Positions 32,879 through 42,072 of a DNA stretch of 64,000 nucleotides are shown one piece after another. Made by a program: the position numbers and the translations under genes. Source of the DNA: CADEDH01 sp041394285 (GTDB lineage Bacteria > Actinomycetota > Acidimicrobiia > Acidimicrobiales > SZUA-35); assembly GCA_041394285.1 (NCBI GenBank), contig JAWKIL010000016.1, forward strand, positions 92,062 through 156,061, in the 5' to 3' direction. Each line of letters opens with the position of its first letter. The stretch's first letter is position 1. The notes beneath the pieces are model-generated. The model worked only from the letters and a program-made list of their open reading frames with translations. It had not been told where the DNA came from and ran no database searches.

Positions 32879-33847
32879 ATGACCGGAGCCGCTCTCACCC
32901 ACCGCAACATCACCTCGTCGGGCCACCGCATCCATGTGGTCGAGGCGGGCGAGGGCCCGCTGGTGGTGATGGTCCACGGCTTCCCCGAGAGCTGGTACTC
33001 GTGGCGCCACCAGCTCCCGGCGCTGGCCGAGGCGGGCTACCGGGCGGTGGCCCTCGACGTTCGGGGCTACGGCCGCTCCGCCGCCCCGGCCGACATCGAG
33101 GCCTACGCCATGACGGCTCTGGTGGGCGACGTCATCGCCATCATCGACGAGGCCGGCCCCGAGCCGGCGGTGGTGGTGGGCCACGACTGGGGCGCCCCCA
33201 TCGCCTGGAACACCGCCCTGCTGCGCCCCGACCGGGTGCGGGGCGTGGCCGGGCTCTCGGTCCCCTACAACCCCCGGGGCGACCTGCGCCCGCTCGACGG
33301 GATGCGGGCCCTGGCCGGTGCCGACTGGTTCTACATCGACTACTTCCAGGAACCGGGGCTGGCCGAGGCCGAGGTGGAGGCCGACGTGGAGCAGTGGCTC
33401 AAGGGGATCTACTTCACGGCGTCGGGCGAGGCCGACCCAACGGCCCCATCGGCCTTCATCATCGAGCGGGGCGGCCAGATGAGAGACCGCTTCCAGTACC
33501 CCCAGCCGGGGCAGATGGCGTGGCTCACCGGCGACGACCTGGCCTTCTTCGTTGGCGAGTTCGAGCGCACCGGGCTCACCGGCGGCTTCAACCGCTACCG
33601 CAACATCACGCGGGACTGGACCGAGCTGGCCCCCTGGCGCTTCGCTCCGATCACGGTGCCGTCGCTGTTCATCGGCGGCGACAAGGACGGGCCCACCATC
33701 CTCGGCCGCCGGGCCATCGAGCGCTTCGACCGCACCCTGCCCGGCCTGCGGGGCGCCCACGTCCTGCCCGGCTGCGGCCACTGGACCCAGCAGGAGCGCC
33801 CCGACGAGGTGAACCGCCTCCTGGTGGAGTTCCTGGGCGGCCTGTGA
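32879..33847 (+). CDS. Epoxide hydrolase (alpha/beta hydrolase, EphA-type)
   Basis: Protein of 322 residues. Epoxide-hydrolase hallmarks: oxyanion HGFPESWYSWRHQ from His33, nucleophile Asp103 in VVVGHDWGAPIAW, cap-domain tyrosines in YIDYFQEP and KGIYFTASG, the acid loop IGGDKDGPT, and the terminal base His in PGCGHWTQQE. Hydrolyses epoxides to diols; the natural substrate is unknown. Divergent from the nitroreductase gene; the 64-base spacer has an inverted repeat (cccgccggcggg) and TATA-poor sequence. Directly after the stop lie repeat elements D1 and A2. Confidence 0.88.
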   Translation: MTGAALTHRNITSSGHRIHVVEAGEGPLVVMVHGFPESWYSWRHQLPALAEAGYRAVALDVRGYGRSAAPADIEAYAMTALVGDVIAIIDEAGPEPAVVVGHDWGAPIAWNTALLRPDRVRGVAGLSVPYNPRGDLRPLDGMRALAGADWFYIDYFQEPGLAEAEVEADVEQWLKGIYFTASGEADPTAPSAFIIERGGQMRDRFQYPQPGQMAWLTGDDLAFFVGEFERTGLTGGFNRYRNITRDWTELAPWRFAPITVPSLFIGGDKDGPTILGRRAIERFDRTLPGLRGAHVLPGCGHWTQQERPDEVNRLLVEFLGGL

Positions 33848-33850
33848 TCC

Positions 33851-33910
33851 TGGGGGCTGCCGCCCCCGCCGGCTCCGCCGGCTCCCCATCCACGTCGGGG
33901 CCCCCACCCC
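33851..33910. repeat. GC-rich element family D, copy 1
   Basis: Begins three bases after the epoxide hydrolase stop with gggggctgccgccccc, followed by ccggctccgccggctcccca and a gtcggggcc-type end. It has several short stems and is probably a terminator. Related copies are at 38162 (reverse) and 43741. Gap 33848-34083 holds only D1, A2 and the crotonase promoter. Confidence 0.7.
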
Positions 33911-33914
33911 ACCG

Positions 33915-34015
33915 CGCGACGGAACTCGCGCCCACGAAGCGAACTGCGTCGCGAACTCTACGGATTCCGCAGAGAACGTGACCCAGATCGGCGGCGGGGC
34001 GCAGTTTCCGTCGCG
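33915..34015. repeat. Palindromic element family A, copy 2
   Basis: Outer arms cgcgacggaactcgcgccc / ggggcgcagtttccgtcgcg, imperfect, with inner arms gaactgcgtcgcgaa against the cgtgacccag side. It directly follows D1 and is more diverged than copies at 14926 and 45477. Confidence 0.7.
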
Positions 34016-34071
34016 AGGTTGAACGCCGAACCCTCTGAGGCGTGCAATGTCGCCGCCGGCGGGGCGGGTGA

Positions 34072-34077
34072 CACAAT
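34072..34077 (+). promoter_or_regulatory. -10-like box CACAAT before the crotonase gene
   Basis: CACAAT ends six bases before the ATG at 34084, the leaderless position, although the first base departs from TANNNT. Confidence 0.3.
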
Positions 34078-34083
34078 CGGGCC

Positions 34084-34883
<800 letters not shown>

Positions 34884-34884
<1 letters not shown>

Positions 34885-36161
34885 TGACCCCGCCGACCGG
34901 TGGGGCGAGGCCCGGGCCCGGCGCGGCCCCGCTGGCCGGGCTGCGGGTGATCGACGTGGCCAACATGATCGCCGCCCCGTCGATGGCGGCCCTCATGGCC
35001 GACATGGGGGCCGATGTGATCAAGGTGGAGCCGCCCACCGGCGACATCCTGCGCCAGTCGGTGCAGAACGGCCCCGACATCCCCGACCCCTACTGGGAGC
35101 TCGACAACCGGGGCAAGCGGGGCATCGCCGTGGACCTGTCGAGCGCCGAGGGTGTGGCCGTGGTCCACCGCCTGGCATCGACGGCCGACGTGCTCGTCAC
35201 CAACCTCACGGTCGACCGCATGACCCGGTTCCGGCTCACCCCGGCCGACATCGCCGCCGTCGCCCCCCGCTGCATCCACGTGTCGCTCTCCGGCTACGGC
35301 ACCACCGGCCCGGAGGCCGCCCGCCTGGCCTACGACATGACCGCCTTCTTCGCCCGGGGCGGGGTGCAGGGACTGGTGGCCGACCCCGGCGGGCCGCCGT
35401 CGGCCTTCCGGCCCGGCCAGGGCGACCACACCTCGGCCCTGGCCCTGCTGTCGGCCACCCTGGCCGCCCTGCGGCTGCGGGACACGACCGGTGAGGTCCG
35501 CCCGGTGGAGGTGGCGCTGTTGCAGGTGGCGAGCTGGACCCTGGCCAGCGACCTGTCGGTCACCCTGGTCACCGGGGCCGGGCCCGAGCGCCGCCCCCGG
35601 AGCCAGTGGCCCAGCCCGCTGACCTGCCGGTTCCGCTGCGCCGATGACCGCTGGGTGGCGCTGTGCATGCCCGGCCCCCGCGACTTCTGGCCTGCCTTCA
35701 CCGCCTGTGTGGGCCGGCCCGAGTGGGCCGACGACCCCCGCTACGCCACCCCCGATGCCCGGCGCGACAACGCCACCGAGCTGATCGCGGCCTGCGACGA
35801 GGTCTTCGCCACCGCCTCCCGGGCCACCTGGGCCGACCGCCTCGACGACGCCGGGCTCACCTGGGCCCCGGTCCAGTCGGCCGAGGATCTGGTGGACGAT
35901 CCCGCCCTGCACGCCCTGGGCGGGCTGGTGCTGGTGGAGGACCACCCCACCGGCCCGTTCCAGACGATCGCCGCCCCCTTCCACCTCCACGGGGCCGACG
36001 TGGCCGTGCGGGGCCGGGCGCCCGAGCTGGGCGAGCACTCCCGGGAGATCCTGGCCGAAGCGGGCTACGAACCGGCCGAGATCGATCGCTTGACGGCCGA
36101 CCGGGTCATCGGTTCCGGCGGCCGCACATCGCTGACAACTATCGACACCAGCGATAGCTGA
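34884..36161 (+). CDS. Family III CoA-transferase (CaiB/BaiF)
   Basis: Protein of 425 residues. GLRVIDVANMIAAPSMAALM, GADVIKVEPPTGD and DNRGKRGIAVDLSSAEG are family signatures. The catalytic Asp (Asp169 of formyl-CoA transferase) is likely in PGQGDHTSALALL. C-terminal domain ends PFHLHGADVAVRGRAPELGEHS. It moves CoA between a carboxylic acid and an acyl-CoA. TGATG overlap with the preceding crotonase gene couples their translation. Downstream, after 39 bases, come two malyl/citramalyl-CoA lyase-like genes, suggesting that a C4/C5 dicarboxylate is the acceptor. Confidence 0.88.
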
Positions 36162-36186
36162 CTCGACTCAGGGTGCTCGCGGCAGA

Positions 36187-36192
36187 TAGCGT
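36187..36192 (+). promoter_or_regulatory. -10 box TAGCGT for the first lyase gene
   Basis: TAGCGT ends eight bases before the GTG at 36201. The same hexamer and spacing occur upstream of the genes at 26506 and 58058. Confidence 0.45.
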
Positions 36193-36200
36193 CTGACGTC

Positions 36201-37250
36201 GTGCGTAGTGCCAAGGACTTCTTCAAGCCACTGGCCGTCGGGGCCCCCGAACCGGTGCGCGACATCCCCTTCCGACCGAGCCGGATGATCCATTTCTTCC
36301 CGCCGTCGAACGCCAAGATGGTGGCCAAGGTGCCCGACATCGCGCCGACCGTGGACATCCTGCTCGGCAACCTGGAGGACGGCGTCCCGGCGTCGGACAA
36401 GGAGGCGGCCCGGGCCGGCCTGGTGGAGGTGGGCAAGACCGTCGACATGGGCACCACCCAGCTGTGGACCCGGATCAACTCGCTCGACTCCCCGTGGTGC
36501 CTCGACGACCTGACCACGCTGGTGGGCGAGATCGGCGACCGCCTCGACGTGGTGATGGTGCCCAAGGTCGAGGGCCCGGAGGACATCCACTACGTGGACC
36601 GGCTGCTGGCCCAGCTGGAGGCGAAGGCGGGGCTCACCCGGCCCCTGCTGGTGCACGCCATCCTGGAGACGGCCCGGGGCGTGGCCAACGTGGAGGAGAT
36701 CTGCGCCGCCTCACCCCGCATGCAGGGCCTGTCGCTGGGGCCGGCCGACCTGGCCGCCAACCGGCGGATGAAGACCACCCGGGTGGGCGGCGGCCATCCC
36801 GGCTACCTGGTGCGCCACGATCCCGATCCCGGCGATCCCGATGCCCCCCGCACCACCTACCAGCAGGACCTGTGGCACTACACGATGGCCCGCATGGTCG
36901 ACGCCTGCGTGATGCACGGGATCCTGCCCTTCTACGGCCCGTTCGGCGACATCGCCGACACCGTGGCCTGCGAAGACCAGTTCCGCAACGCCTACCTGCT
37001 GGGCTGTGTGGGGGCGTGGAGCCTGCACCCGAGCCAGATCGCCATCGCCAAGAAGGTGTTCAGCCCCGACCCGGCCGAGGTGGCCCGGGCCCAGCGGGTG
37101 ATCGACGCCATGGGCGACGGCACCGGCGCCATCATGCTCGACGGCAAGATGGAGGACGACGCCTCGGTCAAGCAGTGCAAGGTGGTGGTGCAGTTGGCCC
37201 ACCAGCTGGCCGAGCGCGACCCCGAGCTGGCGTCGGTCTACGGTTTCTGA
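36201..37250 (+). CDS. Malyl-CoA / beta-methylmalyl-CoA lyase-like (CitE/HpcH fold)
   Basis: Protein of 349 residues from a GTG start, the length of Chloroflexus/Rhodobacter Mcl1 (about 318-348). TIM-barrel signatures: RSRMIHFFPPSNAKMVAKVP-like start, LLGNLEDGVPASDKEAARAG (Mg ligand region), VVMVPKVEGPEDI, HAILETARGVANVEEI with the catalytic Glu, and the C-terminal lid CVGAWSLHPSQIAIAKKVF. Cleaves 3-hydroxyacyl-CoA dicarboxylates to glyoxylate or pyruvate plus acyl-CoA. It belongs with the adjacent CoA-transferase and second lyase, although a -10 box suggests it also has its own promoter. Confidence 0.82.
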   Translation: MRSAKDFFKPLAVGAPEPVRDIPFRPSRMIHFFPPSNAKMVAKVPDIAPTVDILLGNLEDGVPASDKEAARAGLVEVGKTVDMGTTQLWTRINSLDSPWCLDDLTTLVGEIGDRLDVVMVPKVEGPEDIHYVDRLLAQLEAKAGLTRPLLVHAILETARGVANVEEICAASPRMQGLSLGPADLAANRRMKTTRVGGGHPGYLVRHDPDPGDPDAPRTTYQQDLWHYTMARMVDACVMHGILPFYGPFGDIADTVACEDQFRNAYLLGCVGAWSLHPSQIAIAKKVFSPDPAEVARAQRVIDAMGDGTGAIMLDGKMEDDASVKQCKVVVQLAHQLAERDPELASVYGF

Positions 37251-37283
37251 TCTTCGGTCCGCACTGTTGAGGAGCCCCCTGCA

Positions 37284-38156
37284 ATGAGCGACGACTTCCG
37301 CCCCCGCCGCAGCGTGCTGTACATGCCGGCGGCCAACGCCAAGGCCCTGGAGAAGGCGAAGACCATCCCGGCCGACGCCCTCATCTTCGACCTCGAGGAT
37401 GCCGTGGCCCCCGACGCCAAGCCGGCGGCCCGGGAGTCGGCGGCGGCCGCCGCGTCGTCGGGTGAGTACGGCCGGCGGGAGCTGACCATCCGCTGCAACG
37501 GCCTCGACACCCCCTGGGGGGCCGACGACCTGGCGGCGGCAGCGGCTGCCGGCCCGGCGGCGGTGGTGATCCCCAAGGTGTCGAGCACGGCCTACCTGGC
37601 CGACGTGGTGAGGCGGCTGGAGGCGGCCGGAGCCCCCGACTCGCTGCGGGTGTGGGCCATGATCGAGACCCCCACCGCCATCTTCGACGTGCGCCAGATC
37701 GCCGCCGTGGACCGGGTGGCGGTGCTGGTCATGGGCAACAACGACCTGGTCAAGGAACTGCGGGCCCGCCAGGTGCCGGGCCGGGTGCCGATCCTGGGCC
37801 ACCTGGCCACCGCCGTGCTGGCGGCCCGGGAGGCGGGCAAGGTGATCCTCGACGGGGTGTTCAACGACATCACCAACGCCGAGGGGTTCGAGGCCGAGTG
37901 CCGCCAGGGGGCCGAGATGGGCTTCGACGGCAAGACGCTGATCCATCCCGGTCAGGTCGACGTGGCCAACACCGTGTGGGCCCCCAGCGAGGCCGAGATC
38001 GACGAGGCCCGGCAGATCATCGAGGCCTTCGCCCAGGCCGAGGCCGAGGGCAAGGGCGTGGTGACGGTCAACGGCCGCATGGTCGAGAACCTCCACCGCG
38101 ACACGGCCCGCCGCACGCTGGCCGTCGCCGACGCCATCGCCGCCCTGGCGGCGTAG
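37284..38156 (+). CDS. CitE-like lyase (citramalyl-CoA lyase / malyl-CoA thioesterase group)
   Basis: Protein of 290 residues, the length of stand-alone CitE-like proteins. RRSVLYMPAANAKALEKAKT, then ALIFDLEDAVAPDAKPAARE with the Mg-binding Glu/Asp, IRCNGLDTPWGADDL, VVIPKVSS, AMIETPTAIFDVRQIAAV and GKTLIHPGQVDVANTVWAP. The catalytic Arg/Asp positions look intact. It lies 33 bases after the first lyase gene, so the two are probably co-transcribed and act on the same or successive substrates. Candidates are (S)-citramalyl-CoA lyase and (S)-malyl-CoA thioesterase; sequence alone does not separate them. Confidence 0.85.
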   Translation: MSDDFRPRRSVLYMPAANAKALEKAKTIPADALIFDLEDAVAPDAKPAARESAAAAASSGEYGRRELTIRCNGLDTPWGADDLAAAAAAGPAAVVIPKVSSTAYLADVVRRLEAAGAPDSLRVWAMIETPTAIFDVRQIAAVDRVAVLVMGNNDLVKELRARQVPGRVPILGHLATAVLAAREAGKVILDGVFNDITNAEGFEAECRQGAEMGFDGKTLIHPGQVDVANTVWAPSEAEIDEARQIIEAFAQAEAEGKGVVTVNGRMVENLHRDTARRTLAVADAIAALAA

Positions 38157-38161
38157 CCGCC

Positions 38162-38224
38162 CGACGGGGTTGGGGCCCCGTCGGAGATGGGGAGGCAGCG
38201 AAGCCGCCGGGGGCGCAGCCCCCG
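38162..38224. repeat. GC-rich element family D, copy 2 (reverse orientation)
   Basis: Reverse complement starts gggggctgcgcccccggcgg and ends ggggccccaacccc, matching copies at 33851 and 43741. It begins five bases after the citramalyl-CoA-lyase-like stop, where it likely ends transcription. Confidence 0.7.
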
Positions 38225-38253
38225 ACAACCGGCTCAGCGGCCAGGCCCGCCCT

Positions 38254-38796
38254 GTTGCGCAGATGTCCTGGCCGCAGTCAAACGATCGATCGACGATCAC
38301 GGGGGCGTCAACCGTTTCGTCCTGACCGGGTCGGTACGAGCGGAGTTGCTGGAGGCCACCTGGGCCGCCACCGGTCGGGTGGTCCGCCTCACCCAGTAGG
38401 GCTTGACCGAACGTGAGCTGATAGGCGATGTCAGAGCGCCATCCATCTTCGATCGGCTGTTTCCTCGGACGCCTCATCGACTCGTTCGTCGTCAGCCAAC
38501 TACGCCCAGAGGCGGCGCTGTCGGAGTCGATGCCAGCGCTCTACCACCTCCGCCACGAGCGTGCCCTGCACGAGATCGACCTCGTGGCCGAAGCCTCCGA
38601 CGGGCGCGTCGTCGCCATCGAGATCAAGTCGTCGGCCGCCCCCACCAGCGAAGACGCCGTCCATCTGGCCTGGCTGCGCGATCGCTTGGGCGACGCCTTC
38701 GTCTGCGGCGTCGTGTTCCACACCGGACCGAGGCGGTTCGCGCTCGGTGAGCGCATCGAGGCGCTGCCCATCGCCACCATCTGGGGACAGAGCTGA
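38254..38796 (+). pseudogene. Remnant of an AAA_14/DUF4143 ATP-binding protein
   Basis: Three frames carry consecutive pieces of one protein. Piece 1 (to 38399) reads VLAAVKRSIDDHGGVNRFVL then TGSVRAELLEAT, the segment after the Walker B region in AAA_14 ATPases. Piece 2 begins LTERELIGDVRAPSIFD. Piece 3 (from 38428) resembles the DUF4143 nuclease-like C-terminus: ALHEIDLVAEASDGRVVAIE, followed by IKSSAAPTSEDAVHL and VCGVVFHTGPRR. The Walker A region and the middle are missing, so this is a decayed gene with at least two frameshifts and an internal deletion. The intact family often pairs DNA or restriction-type functions. Confidence 0.75.
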
Positions 38797-38880
38797 GCCC
38801 TCAGCTCAGCGACACACCTGAGTGGAGCGCTGCTCCCGATCTGGGCTGAGATGGCGGGAACGACCGAAGGAGCACCCCCC

Positions 38881-40575
38881 ATGTTCGATCTCGTCATCAA
38901 GGACGGCCTGATCTTCGACGGCACCGGCGCCCCCCGGGTGCGGGGTGATGTCGGCATCACCGACGGTGTCGTCACCGCCATGGGGCGGGTCGACCACCGG
39001 GAGGCCAAGCAGGTGATCGACGCCCGGGGCATGCACGTGGCCCCCGGCTTCGTCGACCTCCACACCCACTACGACGCCCAGGTGTTCTGGGATCCGTACT
39101 GCACGCTGTCGGGATGGCACGGGATCACGTCGGTGGCCATCGGCAACTGCGGCTTCGGCTTCGCCCCGGTGGAGCCCGACATGCGCGAGTACGCCATGAA
39201 GTCGATGACCCGGGTGGAGGCGATCCCCTACGAGTCGATGCGGCTCGGCATGCCGTGGGACTGGATCACGTTCCCCGAGTACCTCGACAGCGTCGAGCGC
39301 ACCCCGAAGGCGGTCAACATCCTGCCGCTGGTGCCGGTCGGCCCCATGCTGGTGGCGGTGCTGGGCCTCGACGACGCCAAGGCCGGCCGCATGCCCACCG
39401 ACGACGAGCACGCCCTGCTGGCCAAGATGCTGCACGAGGCCCTCGACGCCGGCGGCTGCGGGTGGACGGCCCAGCGGCTGCCGCCCACCGGCCCGGCCGC
39501 CGTGCAGCGCGACTGGGACGGCACGCCGATGCCCACCGACATGATGACCGACGAGACCTGCCGTGTCTTCGCCCGGGTGCTGGGCGAGCGCAACCAGGGC
39601 GTGCAGCAGATGACGCTCACCACCTCGGACGTGAAGCACGACATGGCCATGCTGGAGGAGCTGGCGTCCCTGTCGGGCCGGCCGATGCTGCACAACGTGA
39701 TCCAGGCCTTCTCCGACCGGCCCCACGTGCACCGCCGGGGCATCGAGTGGCTGGAGCGGTGCCGGGAGCGGGGCATCCCCGTGTACGGCCAGGGCGTCAC
39801 CAGCGACGCCGGCTTCACCTACACGCTGGAGGACTGGAACCTCTACGACGACTCCGAGGCGTGGATGGAGGCCACCACCGGCACGGTGGAGGAACGGCTC
39901 CACAAGCTGGCCGATCCCGGCCGCCGCCAGGCCCTGAAGGACAAGATGCCGAGCGTGGCCACCGCCCCGATCGACTCGGTGACGGTGCTCGGGCCCCGCA
40001 CCCCGGAGACCGAGCCCTACCGGGAGATGTCGGTGGGCCAGGTGGCCCAGCTGACGGGCAAGCACCCGGTCGACGCCATGCTCGACATCGCGGTGGCCGA
40101 CAAGCTCCAGACGCTGTTCTTCGTGTCGCCGCCCCAGGGCAACTCCGACCTGCTCAAGGAGATCGTGCAGTACCCCCACATGCTGTTCGGCGTGTCCGAC
40201 GGCGGGGCCCACACCAAGTTCCTCACCGCCGGCCGGTATCCCACCGAGACCCTGACCCAGCAGGTGCGGGACAACCAGTGGATCACCTACGAAGACGCCC
40301 ACCGCCGCCTGGCCGCCCTGCCGGCCCAGCTCGCCGGCTTCCAGGACCGGGGCCTGCTCCGCACCGGCGGGCCGGCCGACGTGGTGGTCTACGACCCCGA
40401 GAACCTGAGCATCGGGCCGAACGAGGTGGTCCACGACCTCCCCGGCGGCGAGTGGCGCCGGATCCAGAAGGCCAGCGGCTACCACGCCGTGATCGTCAAC
40501 GGGGTCCAGACGATCGCCGACGACGAACAGACCGAGCAGCACTCGGGCAAGCTCCTGCGCTACGGCCGGGGCTGA
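38881..40575 (+). CDS. Amidohydrolase, N-acyl-D-amino-acid deacylase-like
   Basis: Protein of 564 residues of the amidohydrolase superfamily. The beta-sandwich start MFDLVIKDGLIFDGTGAPRV, metal-binding VDLHTHYDAQVFWDPYCTLS, and GITSVAIGNCGFGFAPV are the D-aminoacylase signatures; the third ligand region is likely VSDGGAHTKFLTAGRYPT. C-terminal GGPADVVVYDPENLSIGP closes the sandwich. It hydrolyses an amide or cyclic amide, substrate unknown. GAAGGAG lies nine bases before the ATG. It has no functional partner nearby: decayed genes flank it on both sides. Confidence 0.85.
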   Translation: MFDLVIKDGLIFDGTGAPRVRGDVGITDGVVTAMGRVDHREAKQVIDARGMHVAPGFVDLHTHYDAQVFWDPYCTLSGWHGITSVAIGNCGFGFAPVEPDMREYAMKSMTRVEAIPYESMRLGMPWDWITFPEYLDSVERTPKAVNILPLVPVGPMLVAVLGLDDAKAGRMPTDDEHALLAKMLHEALDAGGCGWTAQRLPPTGPAAVQRDWDGTPMPTDMMTDETCRVFARVLGERNQGVQQMTLTTSDVKHDMAMLEELASLSGRPMLHNVIQAFSDRPHVHRRGIEWLERCRERGIPVYGQGVTSDAGFTYTLEDWNLYDDSEAWMEATTGTVEERLHKLADPGRRQALKDKMPSVATAPIDSVTVLGPRTPETEPYREMSVGQVAQLTGKHPVDAMLDIAVADKLQTLFFVSPPQGNSDLLKEIVQYPHMLFGVSDGGAHTKFLTAGRYPTETLTQQVRDNQWITYEDAHRRLAALPAQLAGFQDRGLLRTGGPADVVVYDPENLSIGPNEVVHDLPGGEWRRIQKASGYHAVIVNGVQTIADDEQTEQHSGKLLRYGRG

Positions 40576-40674
40576 GCCTGGCGGGGCCGGAGGAAAGGGC
40601 ACGAGCGAGAGGCCTAGACGACTTGTTGTGATCAGCTCGACGGCCGCCGCAGAACACGGCCGGGAGGCGACAAG

Positions 40675-41280
40675 GTGCGACGAGCCATGTCCAGTGACGC
40701 GTCCCGGTTACCGCTGGGGGTCCTCGGTCTGCTGACCGCCGGTCCGGGCTCGGCCCCGTTGGGTGACGGTCCACTGGCCCGCTTGTGCTGCCGGCTGCTG
40801 GCGGCCGGCGGCCGACCGCTCAGCGCCGAACAGCTGCGGGCCGACGTCTGGGAGGACACGCCCACCAGCCCCTCGATCGTGCGGGTGACCGTGCACCGTC
40901 TGCGCGCCGCCCTGGCCGGCACCGACTCCCGAGTGGTGGCCACCGGAGGGGCGCCCGTGATCACGTTCGTCGACTTCAACCACACCAAGGCGCCCACCGA
41001 CAACCCCAGTATCCGCCGGGCGCTGTCGCTGGCGATCGACCGGGCCGCGCTCCTGGCTCTGGACGGCCCCGGGGCCACGACGGCCACCGGCTGGGCCCCA
41101 CCCCAGTGGAAGGGGGTGCAACCCACATCGTGTGACGCCTGCGTGGCCGACGCCGAGGCGGCCAGGTCGATGCCCGAGCTGGCCCGCTCGGGCATCGACC
41201 CGGCGACGGTGACGATCGAGCTGGCGTCGTTCGAGGACAGCCGGGGCGAGGCGGTGGCCCAGATGTGGCGCGGACCAGGC
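40675..41280 (+). pseudogene. Remnant of a BTAD/OmpR-type winged-helix regulator fused to an SBP5 domain
   Basis: Starts with a winged-helix segment typical of AfsR/SARP-like regulators (LGVLGLLTAGPGSAPLGDGP, then LSAEQLRADVWEDTPTSPSI and VRVTVHRLRAALAG). Without a break it runs into a piece of a family 5 extracellular solute-binding protein (NHTKAPTDNPSIRRALSLAI, DRAALLAL, TVTIELASFEDSRGEAVAQM). The transmembrane and main binding regions that should separate these are deleted, and after about 41280 the frame is only antisense to the NIPSNAP gene. Proteins with a BTAD/OmpR head and SBP5 tail exist in Acidimicrobiia to my knowledge; this looks like an internally deleted one. Confidence 0.65.
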
Positions 41281-41310
41281 CGACCTGCCCCCGTCAGGGG
41301 CCGTCTCCGG

Positions 41311-41631
41311 TCAGCTCAGCACCGACCTCTGGGTGGGAGTGAGGCGGGTGACCTTGATCTGCTCCCGGTCGAGCATGTCCGGGATCTTCGGAGCGATCTC
41401 GTTGAGCCAGGTGTCGCTCTTGTACACGGCGTCGTACTGGGCGGCCCGCTCCTCTTCGGAGGCGAAGCGGCGGATCCACACGTAGAGGTCGTCCTCGTCC
41501 TCGCCGGTGAAGCTGCCGGCGATCACCATCCCCTTGCTCACCTGGAACGGGATGATCACCTCCTCCATGAAGCGCACCCAGTTGTCGCGCTGGCCCTCGT
41601 GGCAGCGGTACTGGCGGAGCTCGAACAGCAT
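41311..41631 (-). CDS. NIPSNAP-family protein
   Basis: Protein of 106 residues with the ferredoxin-like NIPSNAP pattern: MLFELRQYRCHEGQRDNWVR at the start, FTGEDEDDLYVWIRRFASEE in the middle and AAQYDAVYKSDTWLNEIAP. The function of bacterial members is unknown; some act in small-molecule metabolism. GAGGAGG lies about ten bases before the ATG. Its 3' end runs against the decayed BTAD/SBP5 gene. Confidence 0.85.
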   Translation of the reverse strand: MLFELRQYRCHEGQRDNWVRFMEEVIIPFQVSKGMVIAGSFTGEDEDDLYVWIRRFASEEERAAQYDAVYKSDTWLNEIAPKIPDMLDREQIKVTRLTPTQRSVLS

Positions 41632-41726
41632 GGCGGTCCTCCTCGTCGTGTCGCCCGGCAGCGGGGACATGTGGCCGCCCGTGCTACCAGACCGCGGCCC
41701 GCTCCGTCGAACTACGATCCCAGCCC

Positions 41727-41957
41727 ATGACCGACGTGCCGCCCCCGCCTCCGCCGGCATCGCCCGATCCTCTGCCAACGGCCTCGGCCGCCGATGCCCG
41801 GGCCAGGTCGGCGTCGCTGGCCCCGGGCCGCAGGTCGGCGGTGCTGGGGGTGGAGCTCCCACTGGCCGGCTTTCCCCCGGGAACGATCAGCTTCGACCTC
41901 CTCCCTCCGAGCCAGCCGGATCTGATCGGCGTGCTCCGCCTCATCACCTCCCGCTGA
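41727..41957 (+). CDS. Small hypothetical protein (76 aa)
   Basis: Starts MTDVPPPPPPASPDPLPTAS, then a short hydrophobic-beta segment (VLGVELPLAGFPPGTISFDL) and LIGVLRLITSR. TACGAT lies eight bases before the ATG with no ribosome site, which fits the leaderless pattern here. The family is not recognised. It could be a leftover of the decayed regulator upstream. The surrounding gap, 41632-42072, holds nothing else I can name. Confidence 0.3.
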   Translation: MTDVPPPPPPASPDPLPTASAADARARSASLAPGRRSAVLGVELPLAGFPPGTISFDLLPPSQPDLIGVLRLITSR

Positions 41958-42072
41958 TGCCTCGCGACACCGTCGGTGTGGCATCACCCAGGTTGAGCTG
42001 CTCCCGGGGCGGGTGGGAGACTGGCTCCTCAGATCGCACCGCTTGCCTGCATCGCCGGGGGAACCGCACGCC

